DNA of 64,000 bases from Corynebacterium amycolatum (GTDB lineage: Bacteria; Actinomycetota; Actinomycetes; Mycobacteriales; Mycobacteriaceae). Location of the stretch: positions 620,001-684,000 of the forward strand of contig NZ_CP069513.1 in NCBI RefSeq assembly GCF_016889425.1, given 5' to 3'. Shown here piece after piece: positions 1 through 9,794 of the stretch; positions within the stretch are counted from its first letter, which is position 1, and each line of letters begins with the position of its first letter. The position numbers were made by a program, and so were the translations under genes. A model generated the notes under the pieces. It was not told the DNA's origin, did not search any database, and saw only the letters and a list, made by a program, of their open reading frames with translations.

Positions 1-940
1 CTTCGCCTGTCGGTGCTTCCAATAGCAACAGGCCTGGTTTATCTACTTCTTCGACAAGCTTTACTGCGTCAAGCTGAACTGGGTATGGGGTGGCACCAGC
101 GGGCAGGTCAAACCGAGCGCGAAATAGGTCATCCGCACTACTTTCCGGGCGAGGATCCCACGGATCAGGAAGATTTAACTTGTTGATTGCATCATCGCTT
201 CTGTTTGTCGACGGTGCATCAGACATCGACAGGGGGAATAAATCAGTATTCGAAGCAAGCCAGTCAGCCATGACCACAATGCCCGTCAGCAACATTTGCG
301 TTGACGCTGACAGTCCTTGTTCTCGGCGTTGTTCAAAATAAGTCGCCGTTAAACCTGCCCTTGTGGCCATGACGTCGAAGAATTCAAAACGAATCTGTTG
401 CCACTTTTCATCTTCGAGCTCCTCAACGAAATCTTCGGCAGAATGCAGCAGATTCTCATCGGGAAACTTGCCGTGATGGCCACCAATTGGTGCAACATAT
501 GTGTCGGCAGCATCTTCATCGAATCCATGGTTTTCCACCAACCAAACCCACAATGTATATGCGCCGACAGCGCCGTGGGGTGCTCCACGTAATTCTTTGG
601 GGGAAAGTGTTGTCGCAGCACCTAGCCCATACGAGCATACTCGGTCATACAGTTCGGGAACTTTGACGGAGAAAGCATACGATGCTTTCCCAATATCGTG
701 ACACCCAGCGTAAAAAGCCAACCATGCACGCGCCTGCCCCTTCGAGCCGAATTCATCGGTAAGTACTTGCCTTAGTGATTCCGGCAACCACTCATCCCAG
801 AGATAAAAAGCCACATCCTGGGAATCATTTAAATGTTGCGCGAGACTCAACGCTTCTTCGCGTTGCCGATCCCATTTAGCCCACTGCAAGCGGGCTACTT
901 CAGACAATGCATCCGCCAAGTTCGAGTCCATGTTCGACAT
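1..940 (-). CDS. cas3: CRISPR-associated helicase/nuclease Cas3, N-terminal part (cut by window edge)
   Basis: Open frame of 313 codons read from ATG 940 to the left edge with no stop. In type I CRISPR systems Cas3 is recruited by Cascade and degrades invading DNA. An HD nuclease domain is visible: CHDIGK near residue 81, GGHHGKF near 152 and MADWLAS near 222. The last residues, LLLEAPTGE, are the start of helicase motif I (Walker A), so the SF2 helicase domain lies outside the window. ATG 940 is the first Met; Met 931 is an alternative. The rest of a cas operon would lie to the left and cannot be seen. Subtype I-E is inferred from the nearby repeat-like sequence and the HD-first layout. It is not proven. 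Confidence 0.88.
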   Translation of the reverse strand, partial: MSNMDSNLADALSEVARLQWAKWDRQREEALSLAQHLNDSQDVAFYLWDEWLPESLRQVLTDEFGSKGQARAWLAFYAGCHDIGKASYAFSVKVPELYDRVCSYGLGAATTLSPKELRGAPHGAVGAYTLWVWLVENHGFDEDAADTYVAPIGGHHGKFPDENLLHSAEDFVEELEDEKWQQIRFEFFDVMATRAGLTATYFEQRREQGLSASTQMLLTGIVVMADWLASNTDLFPLSMSDAPSTNRSDDAINKLNLPDPWDPRPESSADDLFRARFDLPAGATPYPVQLDAVKLVEEVDKPGLLLLEAPTGE

Positions 941-1101
941 AACGACTCCGTCCGGCCGAACCTTTATCCGGCCTCTGTTCTAATCTCGAAGATAGCTCAG
1001 GCCTTAGTTTCATTCAATATGGAAACTACCCCTTTTTTTACCCCACATAATAAAACATTGCTGTTTAATCAATAGACTCGTCTGCAAGTGCCGCTAACAC
1101 G

Positions 1102-1125
1102 AAAAATCCCCGCTTTCGCGGGGAT
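1102..1125 (-). terminator. Intrinsic terminator of the PepSY gene, or a degenerate CRISPR repeat
   Basis: On the minus strand an 8-bp perfect stem (ATCCCCGC / GCGGGGAT) with a GAAA loop is followed by a T run. It sits about 75 bp after the PepSY-protein stop. The same bases match the CRISPR-like repeat at 1149-1176 at about 20 of 28 positions, so the terminator may derive from an old repeat. Confidence 0.6.
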
Positions 1126-1148
1126 AACATCGCCCCTCACAATAAAAC

Positions 1149-1176
1149 CGGAACATCCCCGCTCACGCAGGGAACC
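1149..1176 (-). CRISPR. Solitary type I-E-like CRISPR repeat remnant
   Basis: Read on the minus strand, these 28 nt have the layout of actinobacterial type I-E repeats: GGTTCCCTGC, a short loop, GAGCGGGGAT, then GTTCCG. One stem base is broken (CCCTGC where CCCCGC would pair). A second, more diverged copy begins 49 bp further towards cas3 (1100-1127), which leaves only about 21 nt as a 'spacer' against the usual 32-33. No regular array is present. I read this as an array relic upstream of cas3. Confidence 0.45.
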
Positions 1177-1197
1177 CGAGGGGCGACAGAACCTACA

Positions 1198-2526
1198 CTA
1201 ACCTCTCCGGAGCTTCCGCCAGGCCCAATCAATAATCACGAAGCCAACGAGCGTCACACCGAACAGTGGTGCAACTACCGAGTAGGCAATCAACAGCGCC
1301 ACAACAGCCGCTGCGACACCCGGGCGAATATCTCGCCAGCGCGTTGGCGACGGGAGCCTACCAGGACGACCACCGCGACCGCGCCCAAACCACATGGCGT
1401 ACCCGCGCACAATCATTGCCAGCAGAGCAACACCGATAAGCGCCAGGACCAGCTGATTCACCCACCCAAACAGGATGCCCATGTGCGCGTTAATCAGCCA
1501 TTCGGTCAGCTTTGCCGGCAGCGGCCAGTCCGCAAAGTGAATCCGGTCAACCATCGCTCCGGTCGACCCGTCTACGGTGACGGTCTCAATGCCCATCCGC
1601 CATTCCTCGCGGGCTTCCTTGGCCATCCACACCGTGCCAGCTTCCGGTGGTGTCAGTTCGACTTTCCCGGACAGCCCCTCGGCACGTGCGAGGTTCATAA
1701 CACTATCCGCCTCTGACCAGTCATAATTCGCAGGCGCAGTCGCAGTCACAGCTGGTTTCGGCGCGTACCAGTCCATCGTCTCGCGCAGCTTCGCGATGCC
1801 CGTTCCAGCCACCCACGACCACGTCAGGCCGGTGACGGTCAGGAACAAAAGTCCAACGCTGACCGCCACACCAACATTCGCGTGACGACGCATATGATGC
1901 GCCCTCTTACTTGTTCCCCGTGTCCGCTTGCGGCGCGAACGGTCCCACCAGAGCCAGAGGCCACCAATAGCCAGTGCGCCCATCCAGGATGCTGCTGTCT
2001 CAGAGTAGAGGCGACCAAAGTTGCTATCAATCCAGAGCCTGCGGTGCCCTTCCGAGATCCAGGCCCGCAGTGGCAGCGCCGCCGAGGAACCGTATTGCAC
2101 CAGGTCGCCCTTGATGCTCAGGTCGCCTGGGTCGACGAACACCGCATGCCGGTAGGACTCCGACTTCAACTGCTCATCGTTGAACATGACTCGCGTTGTC
2201 TGTCCCGGCTTTTCCGGGACCTGCACTGCGGTCACCGGCAGCTTAGGATGCACGCGCTGCGCGACCTCAACCTGCTTTTCCAGAGGCTGTGCGGGAAGGC
2301 CTGATGTTGCAGTTAGTTCTTCGTGGTAAACCACCTTTTCTATGCTCGGCGCGAGGGCATACGCCACGCCTGTGACAGCTGCAATAACGAGTAGCGGCGC
2401 AACGAGGATGCCTGCAACGACATGGATTCGGTGCAGTAATGCTCGTGGCCCACCATTTTTCTGAGTCTGTGCGACGGGGTTTGCGGCTGGCGTTCCAGCG
2501 GCATCGCCTGTGGCTATTGAAGTCAT
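1198..2526 (-). CDS. PepSY-associated transmembrane protein
   Basis: A 442-residue membrane protein of the PepSY-associated TM family (PF03929 type). After a short polar N-terminus comes LLHRIHVVAGILVAPLLVIA, the typical first helix with a conserved His. A periplasmic PepSY-like section (about 60-180), a second membrane helix (MGALAIGGLWLWW), a third helix near 215-240, another extracytoplasmic section and a C-terminal membrane pair follow. Relatives are often linked to iron or siderophore reduction at the membrane, but no iron gene adjoins this one, so the role is unassigned. It is a single gene, divergent from the aldo/keto reductase at 2673, and it ends just before the CRISPR-like sequence. 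Confidence 0.8.
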   Translation of the reverse strand: MTSIATGDAAGTPAANPVAQTQKNGGPRALLHRIHVVAGILVAPLLVIAAVTGVAYALAPSIEKVVYHEELTATSGLPAQPLEKQVEVAQRVHPKLPVTAVQVPEKPGQTTRVMFNDEQLKSESYRHAVFVDPGDLSIKGDLVQYGSSAALPLRAWISEGHRRLWIDSNFGRLYSETAASWMGALAIGGLWLWWDRSRRKRTRGTSKRAHHMRRHANVGVAVSVGLLFLTVTGLTWSWVAGTGIAKLRETMDWYAPKPAVTATAPANYDWSEADSVMNLARAEGLSGKVELTPPEAGTVWMAKEAREEWRMGIETVTVDGSTGAMVDRIHFADWPLPAKLTEWLINAHMGILFGWVNQLVLALIGVALLAMIVRGYAMWFGRGRGGRPGRLPSPTRWRDIRPGVAAAVVALLIAYSVVAPLFGVTLVGFVIIDWAWRKLRRG

Positions 2527-2672
2527 GCTCTATTAGTCGGACGAACCGCCTCACTTGTTCCCCAGCAAGCTCATTTTTATTAACTTCCAGGGGTAACCAT
2601 TTGGCCACGCGCCCCGTTGAAGGCCACCTCGTGCGCAACTATTCGTCGTAAAGCCCGCGTACCCTCGAACAC

Positions 2673-3710
2673 ATGGCTTATCCAGACGTGTACCACGCCA
2701 ATGACAACCGCTATGAAACGATGCCGTACAACCGCTCCGGCGACACGGGGCTAAAGCTTCCAGCCATTACGCTGGGACTTTGGCATAACTTTGGTGATGA
2801 CCGGCCGCTCGAGACGCAGCGTGAAATCCTGCGCACCGCGTTCGACCACGGCGTCACGCACTTCGATCTCGCCAACAATTACGGCCCACCACAGGGCTCT
2901 GCGGAGGCGAATTTCGGTCGCATCATGGCCAAGGATTTCGCTCCCTACCGCGATGAAATGATCATTTCCTCCAAGGCCGGTTGGTACATGCAGGATGGCC
3001 CCTACGGCTTCGGCGGCTCGCGGAAATACCTCGTGGCCAGCTGCGATGCCTCGCTGAAGCGCATGGGCCTGGATTATGTGGACATTTTCTACCACCACCG
3101 GCCCGACCCGGATACGCCTATCGAGGAAACCGTCGCCGCCCTCGACTTCCTCGTCCGCTCGGGACGCGCGCTCTACGTCGGCGTGAGCTCCTACTCCCCC
3201 GAGCTCACTCGCCGCGCACAGAAAATCGCCCGTGAGCTGGGCACTCCGCTGACTATTCACCAGCCGAGCTACTCCATGTTCAACCGCTGGATCGAGGACG
3301 AACTGCTGGCAACCTGCGCCGACGAAGGCATGGGCGTCATCGCCTTTTCCGCGCTTGCGCAGGGGCTTCTCACCGACCGCTATCTAGATGGCGTGCCGGA
3401 GGCCTCGCGTCTCGGCGCGCACAAGATGAACTCGGGGTTCCTCAACGACGACACGCTCACCGCCATCCGTGAGCTCAACGCCATTGCTTTACGACGAGGC
3501 CAGTCCCTGGCACAGATGGCCATCTCGTGGGTTCTTCGCCGTGACGAAGTGACCTCCGCCCTAATTGGGGCATCGTCGGTGGAGCAGCTGAAAAACAGCC
3601 TCGGAGCCCTGGACGCTGCGCCGTTTAGCGATGAAGAACTCGCGGAGATCGACAAGTGGGCCGTCGACCGCGGGATTAACCAGTGGCAGGGCGCTACGGA
3701 GTCTGTATAG
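2673..3710 (+). CDS. Aldo/keto reductase, YghZ/GAP-reductase type
   Basis: A 345-residue NADPH-dependent (beta/alpha)8-barrel oxidoreductase. The N-terminus (YHANDNRYETMPYNRSG, LPAITLGLWHNFGD) and DLANNYGPPQGSAE are typical of the YghZ / L-glyceraldehyde 3-phosphate reductase branch. Catalytic-type residues are visible: Asp and Tyr in DLANNYG, Lys in ISSKAGW and His in FYHHRPD. The cofactor-binding end is seen in ALIGASSVEQLKNSL. These enzymes detoxify methylglyoxal and related aldehydes; the substrate here is inferred. No clear Shine-Dalgarno sequence was seen before ATG 2673. The 3' end overlaps the convergent LLM gene by 17 bp. Confidence 0.9.
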   Translation: MAYPDVYHANDNRYETMPYNRSGDTGLKLPAITLGLWHNFGDDRPLETQREILRTAFDHGVTHFDLANNYGPPQGSAEANFGRIMAKDFAPYRDEMIISSKAGWYMQDGPYGFGGSRKYLVASCDASLKRMGLDYVDIFYHHRPDPDTPIEETVAALDFLVRSGRALYVGVSSYSPELTRRAQKIARELGTPLTIHQPSYSMFNRWIEDELLATCADEGMGVIAFSALAQGLLTDRYLDGVPEASRLGAHKMNSGFLNDDTLTAIRELNAIALRRGQSLAQMAISWVLRRDEVTSALIGASSVEQLKNSLGALDAAPFSDEELAEIDKWAVDRGINQWQGATESV

Positions 3711-4677
3711 CCGGCAGCACATACTCAATCAGCTCGTCAATCTGCTCTTCCGCATCGCGTTTAGAGGTGCGGAAGTTGATGCTGACGTGATTGATGCCGA
3801 GCTGTCGCTGGGAGTGCAGCAGTTCGATGAGCTTGTTGCGGCCAAGGCGGTACCCGAAGTGGCCGCCCTGCGCGGGTGCGTCGGGGTCTTCATGCAGGTC
3901 AATCCACAATGATTCCAGGAAGGGTTTGAAGACACCCTCACCGCACTCCTGGGCTACCGCCTCCTGCCAGTTGGCGATGTTTTTCTTCTGCATCTCCAGG
4001 CCTTTGTGATACATGAACCACCCGTCGGTATGAGCGGCTTTCCACTCCAGGCTCTGCTGGCATGAGCCGGTGGCCAACAGCGGAACTCGGCGTGCCAGCG
4101 GCTTGGGCACCACATCGGATCCGCCCATCTTCCCCTCGGACCACCGGATAGGCCGGTCACTGGTGCTGAGGGCCTTTTCATAGACCTCGATATGCTCGCG
4201 GAAACGCTCACCGCGCTTGCCTTTGTCCTGGTTAAAGGCGGGGAACTCCTCGGGTCGATCGCCGGTGGCAACGCCGAAGAGGAAACGGCCGTCGGAAAGC
4301 CTGTCCAGCGTGGCCGCGCGCTTAGCCATCACCAGCGGATGCTGAAAAGGCACGACGATTGCACCCGTGCCGAGTGCGATGTCGCTGGTGTGTGCGGCGA
4401 TGTAGCTGAGGTACATCCAGGGGTCGTAGACCTGGCCGACGTCGCCGAATGTTTCCACACGCAGCGGGATGTCGCGCGCCCACACTGCCGCGATGCCTGC
4501 GCGTTCGGCTTTCCGAATCAGCCGAATCTGATTGCTCAGCGCGTCCTTGGGTTCGGCTTCGGCGTCCTGCTCGATGGGCAGACTGAGCCCCACAGTTAGC
4601 CTGCCCGGCGCGAATGTGCGCTGGTAACCGGGTAGTTCGTCGATGGGCTTGTCCGAAAGATCAAACAGCGAGCTCAT
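3694..4677 (-). CDS. LLM-class (luciferase-like) flavin-dependent oxidoreductase
   Basis: A protein of about 327 residues in the bacterial luciferase-like monooxygenase superfamily, using reduced FMN or F420. Family signatures are the early strand RLTVGLSLPIEQ, AERAGIAAVWARDIPL, the IALGTGAIVVPFQHP segment and RLSDGRFLFGVATGD. The frame is open to 4803, but ATG 4677 (MSSLFDLSDKP) fits the family length and avoids overlap with the divergent gene at 4732. The 3' end overlaps the aldo/keto reductase gene. The substrate cannot be told from sequence. Confidence 0.87.
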   Translation of the reverse strand: MSSLFDLSDKPIDELPGYQRTFAPGRLTVGLSLPIEQDAEAEPKDALSNQIRLIRKAERAGIAAVWARDIPLRVETFGDVGQVYDPWMYLSYIAAHTSDIALGTGAIVVPFQHPLVMAKRAATLDRLSDGRFLFGVATGDRPEEFPAFNQDKGKRGERFREHIEVYEKALSTSDRPIRWSEGKMGGSDVVPKPLARRVPLLATGSCQQSLEWKAAHTDGWFMYHKGLEMQKKNIANWQEAVAQECGEGVFKPFLESLWIDLHEDPDAPAQGGHFGYRLGRNKLIELLHSQRQLGINHVSINFRTSKRDAEEQIDELIEYVLPAIQTP

Positions 4678-4731
4678 GGTGTTTAACGGTAGTACAGCTT
4701 GAGCCACGGCACCCGCAGTTAAGCTGGAACC

Positions 4732-5685
4732 ATGCTTGAGGATGCCATCATCGTCGGAGGCGGCCAAGCTGCCCTCGCTACCGCCTACTACCTGCACAAA
4801 CACGACATTGATCCGCTCGTTCTGGACAATCAGCCGGCTCCCGGCGGCTCCTGGCGCAATGTCTGGCCCTCAATGACGCTCTTTTCCACCCCGGGTTTCT
4901 CCAACCTTCCGGGCATCCAGATGCCCGATTATGACGGCTTCCCGCCCACTTCCCATGTGATTGATTACCTCAGCTCCTACGAAAAGCGCTACGAACTGCG
5001 CGTTCAGCGCCCGGTTAACGTTACCCACGTCACCCACGACGGCACCTTCCACCTCACCAGCGATGCCGGAGACTTCGAGTCCCACCAACTCATCGCCGCC
5101 ACCGGCAACCGCCCCTTCGTCCCCCACTACCCCGGCACGACCTCCGCAAAACAGTGGCATTCGGCCAATTACCCAGGCCCCGAGCCATTCGAAGGCTCCC
5201 GCGTTGCCGTTGTCGGCGCGGCGAACTCCGGCGCCCAAATCGCCGCTGAACTGATACTTTCCGGTATCGACACCACCTGGTTCACCCGCCACGAACCGCG
5301 CTGGATGCCCGACGACGTCGACGGTCGCGTCCTGTTCGAACGCAACCGTCAGCGAGCACTCGCCATCGCACGTGGCGAACCCGACCCCGGCCCCTCCGAC
5401 AGTATCGGCGACATCGTTGTCCTGCCGTCCGTCCGCAAAGCCCGCGACTCCGGTGCCCTCACCTGGACACCCATGTTCTCTTCGCTTGACGACGTCCACG
5501 CGGACCACCTCATTTGGTGCACCGGTTTCCGCCCCGCGCTCAGCCCCTTCCGCAGCGTCGACTCCGACCTCATCGAGTTCGTCGGCTACGGCGACTGGGT
5601 TGGCCCCGGTGCAGCCACGATTATGGGTGTTGGCCCCTTCGCTAAGCGCGCGGCTGAGCGGGTGGCTGCTCGACTGTCAGCATGA
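4732..5685 (+). CDS. FAD/NAD(P)-binding flavoprotein monooxygenase-like oxidoreductase
   Basis: A 317-residue two-dinucleotide-binding flavoprotein (CzcO/TrkA-like). An N-terminal FAD Rossmann motif, IIVGGGQAALATAYYL, is followed by NQPAPGGSWRNVWPS. A second Rossmann motif for NAD(P), VAVVGAANSGAQIAAEL, lies near residues 160-176. The ATG motif typical of these enzymes is seen as AATGNRPF. It starts 54 bp from the divergent LLM gene, and the two may share a control region. It overlaps the 3' end of the frameshifted acetyltransferase by 44 bp. The substrate is unknown. Confidence 0.85.
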   Translation: MLEDAIIVGGGQAALATAYYLHKHDIDPLVLDNQPAPGGSWRNVWPSMTLFSTPGFSNLPGIQMPDYDGFPPTSHVIDYLSSYEKRYELRVQRPVNVTHVTHDGTFHLTSDAGDFESHQLIAATGNRPFVPHYPGTTSAKQWHSANYPGPEPFEGSRVAVVGAANSGAQIAAELILSGIDTTWFTRHEPRWMPDDVDGRVLFERNRQRALAIARGEPDPGPSDSIGDIVVLPSVRKARDSGALTWTPMFSSLDDVHADHLIWCTGFRPALSPFRSVDSDLIEFVGYGDWVGPGAATIMGVGPFAKRAAERVAARLSA

Positions 5686-6164
5686 TCTGCATCAACATCA
5701 TGTCCAACCAACGCCCGTTCTTTGTCCCTACCTGAGGCAATAGCCCAACACGCTGGAAACCATACTTTTCGTGCAGCGCAATCGACCCCTCGTTGCTGCC
5801 GTCAATCGCTGCCACCAAAACGTGCTTTCCCGCCTCACGAGCAGCATCAATGGTCACCTGTAGAAGCGTCCCGCCAATGCCCCGGCCCTGAAAGCTCGGA
5901 TGTACGTAGATGGAGTTTTCCACTGTGTACCGAAAACCCGTCGAAGTCGCGAAAGTCACTAAAGGTGGCATATCCAGCGACTTCGTCGTCAAGCGTGGCG
6001 ACGAAAACCGGGTAACCCTTCTCCCAGTGCACCTCCATCCATGCAATGCGATTCTCCGCACTGACCGTGCCATCGTTCCAGATGGCGACGGTGTTGATCA
6101 CGGCCTCGTTGTAAATCTCCGCGATTGCCTCGGCGTCCTCCCGCGTTGCTTGCCGAATAATCAT
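5642..6164 (-). pseudogene. GNAT acetyltransferase of phosphinothricin-acetyltransferase type, frameshifted
   Basis: The N-terminal half (MIIRQATREDAEAIAEIYNE to SDFRDFDGF) and the C-terminal half (RYTVENSIYVHPSFQGRGIG to the stop at 5642) lie in different frames. They join cleanly if one base is removed from the four-base run at 5933-5936 (TTTT on the coding strand). The acetyl-CoA loop Q-G-R-G-I-G is in the second half. Phosphinothricin acetyltransferase relatives N-acetylate small amines or amino acids. Both halves look well conserved, so this is either a recent inactivation or a sequencing error. ATG 6164 is the first good start. Confidence 0.8.
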
Positions 6165-6445
6165 GGTTTTGCCCCGTTTTCTGCGCTGGTTTCTGCACTC
6201 CGCCTTTATAGATGCGAGATTATCAAGCTTCCGGTTTCGAACGGGTGTTTTATTTATATTTTTCCGCAACCCTCCATGCGTCACCCGCAAACAACCTGGT
6301 AGCAAACGCTTTTATGGTCAGCCGACATCTACAAAAACCATTCAAGATCTCTCATCATTTCTCTTTACAAGCCAGAATGACACCTGTACGATAGCAAGTA
6401 AGTTCGAAAGAAGGCCGACAACCATTGGAACACCAGGGGGATCCA

Positions 6446-8013
<1,568 letters not shown>

Positions 8014-8091
8014 CTAAAGGGTTGACTTTTCTCTTGGCCGACCAACCTACGCGCACCCTCCCCCACCCTGTCAACCCGTATCCTGGAAAGC

Positions 8092-9105
8092 ATGTCCGTG
8101 GCAGATGTCGTCCGCAAAACCGAGAGAAGAATCAACGCGCTGGCCGCCAAGCGTTCCAAAAACGCTGGTTGGGAACCGGAAATCATCGGATTCACCGGGT
8201 ACGGAAATGCAGAGCGCGTTCGCGTACTCGGCCGTGTCCTTATGAAGGATCCGGCCAAAAAACGAGACGAAGAACGAAACAAAAAACGCGGGTTTTGGCA
8301 GTTCTTTACCGTCGAACTCGCGGACTTTCCCGTCACCATCACTGCCGGCAATCGCACGGTGGAAACCACCACGGATAGCAACGGCTACATCGAGGTGCTG
8401 ATTCGGAATCACGGCCTCGAACCCGGCTGGCACGAGATCACCATCAACGACACTCCCGCAGAGGCCCTCATCCTCTCCCCGGAAACCAAATACGGCATCG
8501 TCTCCGATATTGATGACACTGTTTTGGTCACCATGCTGCCGCGCACCCTCATCGCCGCCTACAACTCCTGGGTCAAAGAGACAGACGAGCGCAAAGCCGT
8601 CGCTGGCTTCAGCGAGTTCTATGCGCAACTTCGCCGTCGTTACGCGAGCAAAACCGATGAGGACACGGACGTTCCCGTCATCTACCTTTCCACCGGCGCA
8701 TGGAACACCTTCGGCACACTAAAAAAGTTCCTGCACCGCAACAACCTGCCGAAGGGCCCGCTACTGCTCACCGATTGGGGGCCAACGCCCACTGGCCTGT
8801 TCCGCTCGGGCAAGGAACATAAGAAGGTGCGACTGCGGGACCTGTTTATTGACTTCCCCGAAATCAACTGGATTCTCGTCGGTGATGACGGCCAATACGA
8901 CCCGCTCATCTACGGCACAGCCGCGGCGGAGCATCCGGATAAGGTCGCGGCAATCGCAATCCGCAACCTCACTCCCAGCGAGCACGTGCTCTCCCACGGC
9001 ACCGCAGTGCCAATTGAAAAACTGGAGAACAAGGAGGTTCCATTCATCGAGGGTGCCGACGGCTTTAAGCTGCTCAAACAGATCGACCAACTGCCGCAAC
9101 CATGA
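8092..9105 (+). CDS. DUF2183 (App1-like) phosphatidate-phosphatase-domain protein
   Basis: A 337-residue protein with the HAD-like motif SDIDDTVLVT near residues 141-150, the hallmark of the DUF2183/App1 catalytic domain. Supporting blocks are PVIYLSTGAWNTF and LVGDDGQYDPLIY. The N-terminal 130 residues form a beta-rich region ending in EVLIRNHGLEPGWHEI. The yeast homologue App1 dephosphorylates phosphatidic acid; a role in lipid metabolism here is inferred. The stop overlaps the start of the next gene (ATGA), so the two are translationally coupled. Confidence 0.87.
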   Translation: MSVADVVRKTERRINALAAKRSKNAGWEPEIIGFTGYGNAERVRVLGRVLMKDPAKKRDEERNKKRGFWQFFTVELADFPVTITAGNRTVETTTDSNGYIEVLIRNHGLEPGWHEITINDTPAEALILSPETKYGIVSDIDDTVLVTMLPRTLIAAYNSWVKETDERKAVAGFSEFYAQLRRRYASKTDEDTDVPVIYLSTGAWNTFGTLKKFLHRNNLPKGPLLLTDWGPTPTGLFRSGKEHKKVRLRDLFIDFPEINWILVGDDGQYDPLIYGTAAAEHPDKVAAIAIRNLTPSEHVLSHGTAVPIEKLENKEVPFIEGADGFKLLKQIDQLPQP

Positions 9106-9794
9106 TCTACCTCCGCCAGGCCCGTATTCACGATGATGCCGAGCTCCCGGCTTACGTCGTAAAGCTCGCGTTGCCCTTCCCCATGGCCTTCACCACGCCG
9201 ATTACCATCTTGACCGGCGAAAACGGCAAGGGAAAGTCGACGGTGCTGGAGGCGTTGGCGTCGGCGATGGGGGTCGACACGGACGGCGGCTCGCGGTTTA
9301 AAACGCAGGAGCGCACCTCTCCGATTCCGCTCGCGCTGACCAAGCGCAATCCCCCGGATACGTTCTTCTTTCGCGGCGACGCGCACTTAAACCTCGCGCG
9401 TTTCTACGCATCGATCGGCAGCCTCCCCGGCGGTGACGGCATGGCGGATCTGACGAAAATGAGTCACGGCCAATCCATCATGGCGCTGGCCAAACGCCGC
9501 TTCGGTGCCGAATCGCTAATCTTCCTCGACGAACCCGAGGCCGGACTGTCGGTACTGCGCCAGCTGGAACTCCTCGGCCGTCTCGGCGCGCTCGCAGAAG
9601 CCGGCGCACAGATTATCATGGCGACGCATTCCCCCATCCTGCTCGCCGCACCGGAAGCAACGATCATTTCGCTTGACGACGCCGACACCACCCACTTCGA
9701 AGACACCCTCGCGGTACGGGCGACCAGGGATTTCCTAGCCGATCCCGTCGGCATCGCGGACTACATGGTGGAGCGTTTTACTTCGGATTCTTAA
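9102..9794 (+). CDS. AAA/ABC-type ATPase of the predicted single-domain family
   Basis: A 230-residue ATPase with Walker A GENGKGKST (about residue 42), the signature-like MSHGQS, and Walker B LIFLDEPEAGLS followed by the switch His in MATHSP. There is no membrane segment, so it is not an obvious transporter subunit. Stand-alone ATPases of this kind (AAA_21/YjgR-like) have varied or unknown functions. It starts inside the DUF2183 stop codon, and its 3' end overlaps the convergent MFS gene by 17 bp. Confidence 0.8.
   Translation: MIYLRQARIHDDAELPAYVVKLALPFPMAFTTPITILTGENGKGKSTVLEALASAMGVDTDGGSRFKTQERTSPIPLALTKRNPPDTFFFRGDAHLNLARFYASIGSLPGGDGMADLTKMSHGQSIMALAKRRFGAESLIFLDEPEAGLSVLRQLELLGRLGALAEAGAQIIMATHSPILLAAPEATIISLDDADTTHFEDTLAVRATRDFLADPVGIADYMVERFTSDS

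Noticed and set aside
1100-1176. A working CRISPR array
   Set aside because: Only two diverged repeat-like copies with a 21-nt gap; no regular 61-bp spacing, so I call it a relic only.
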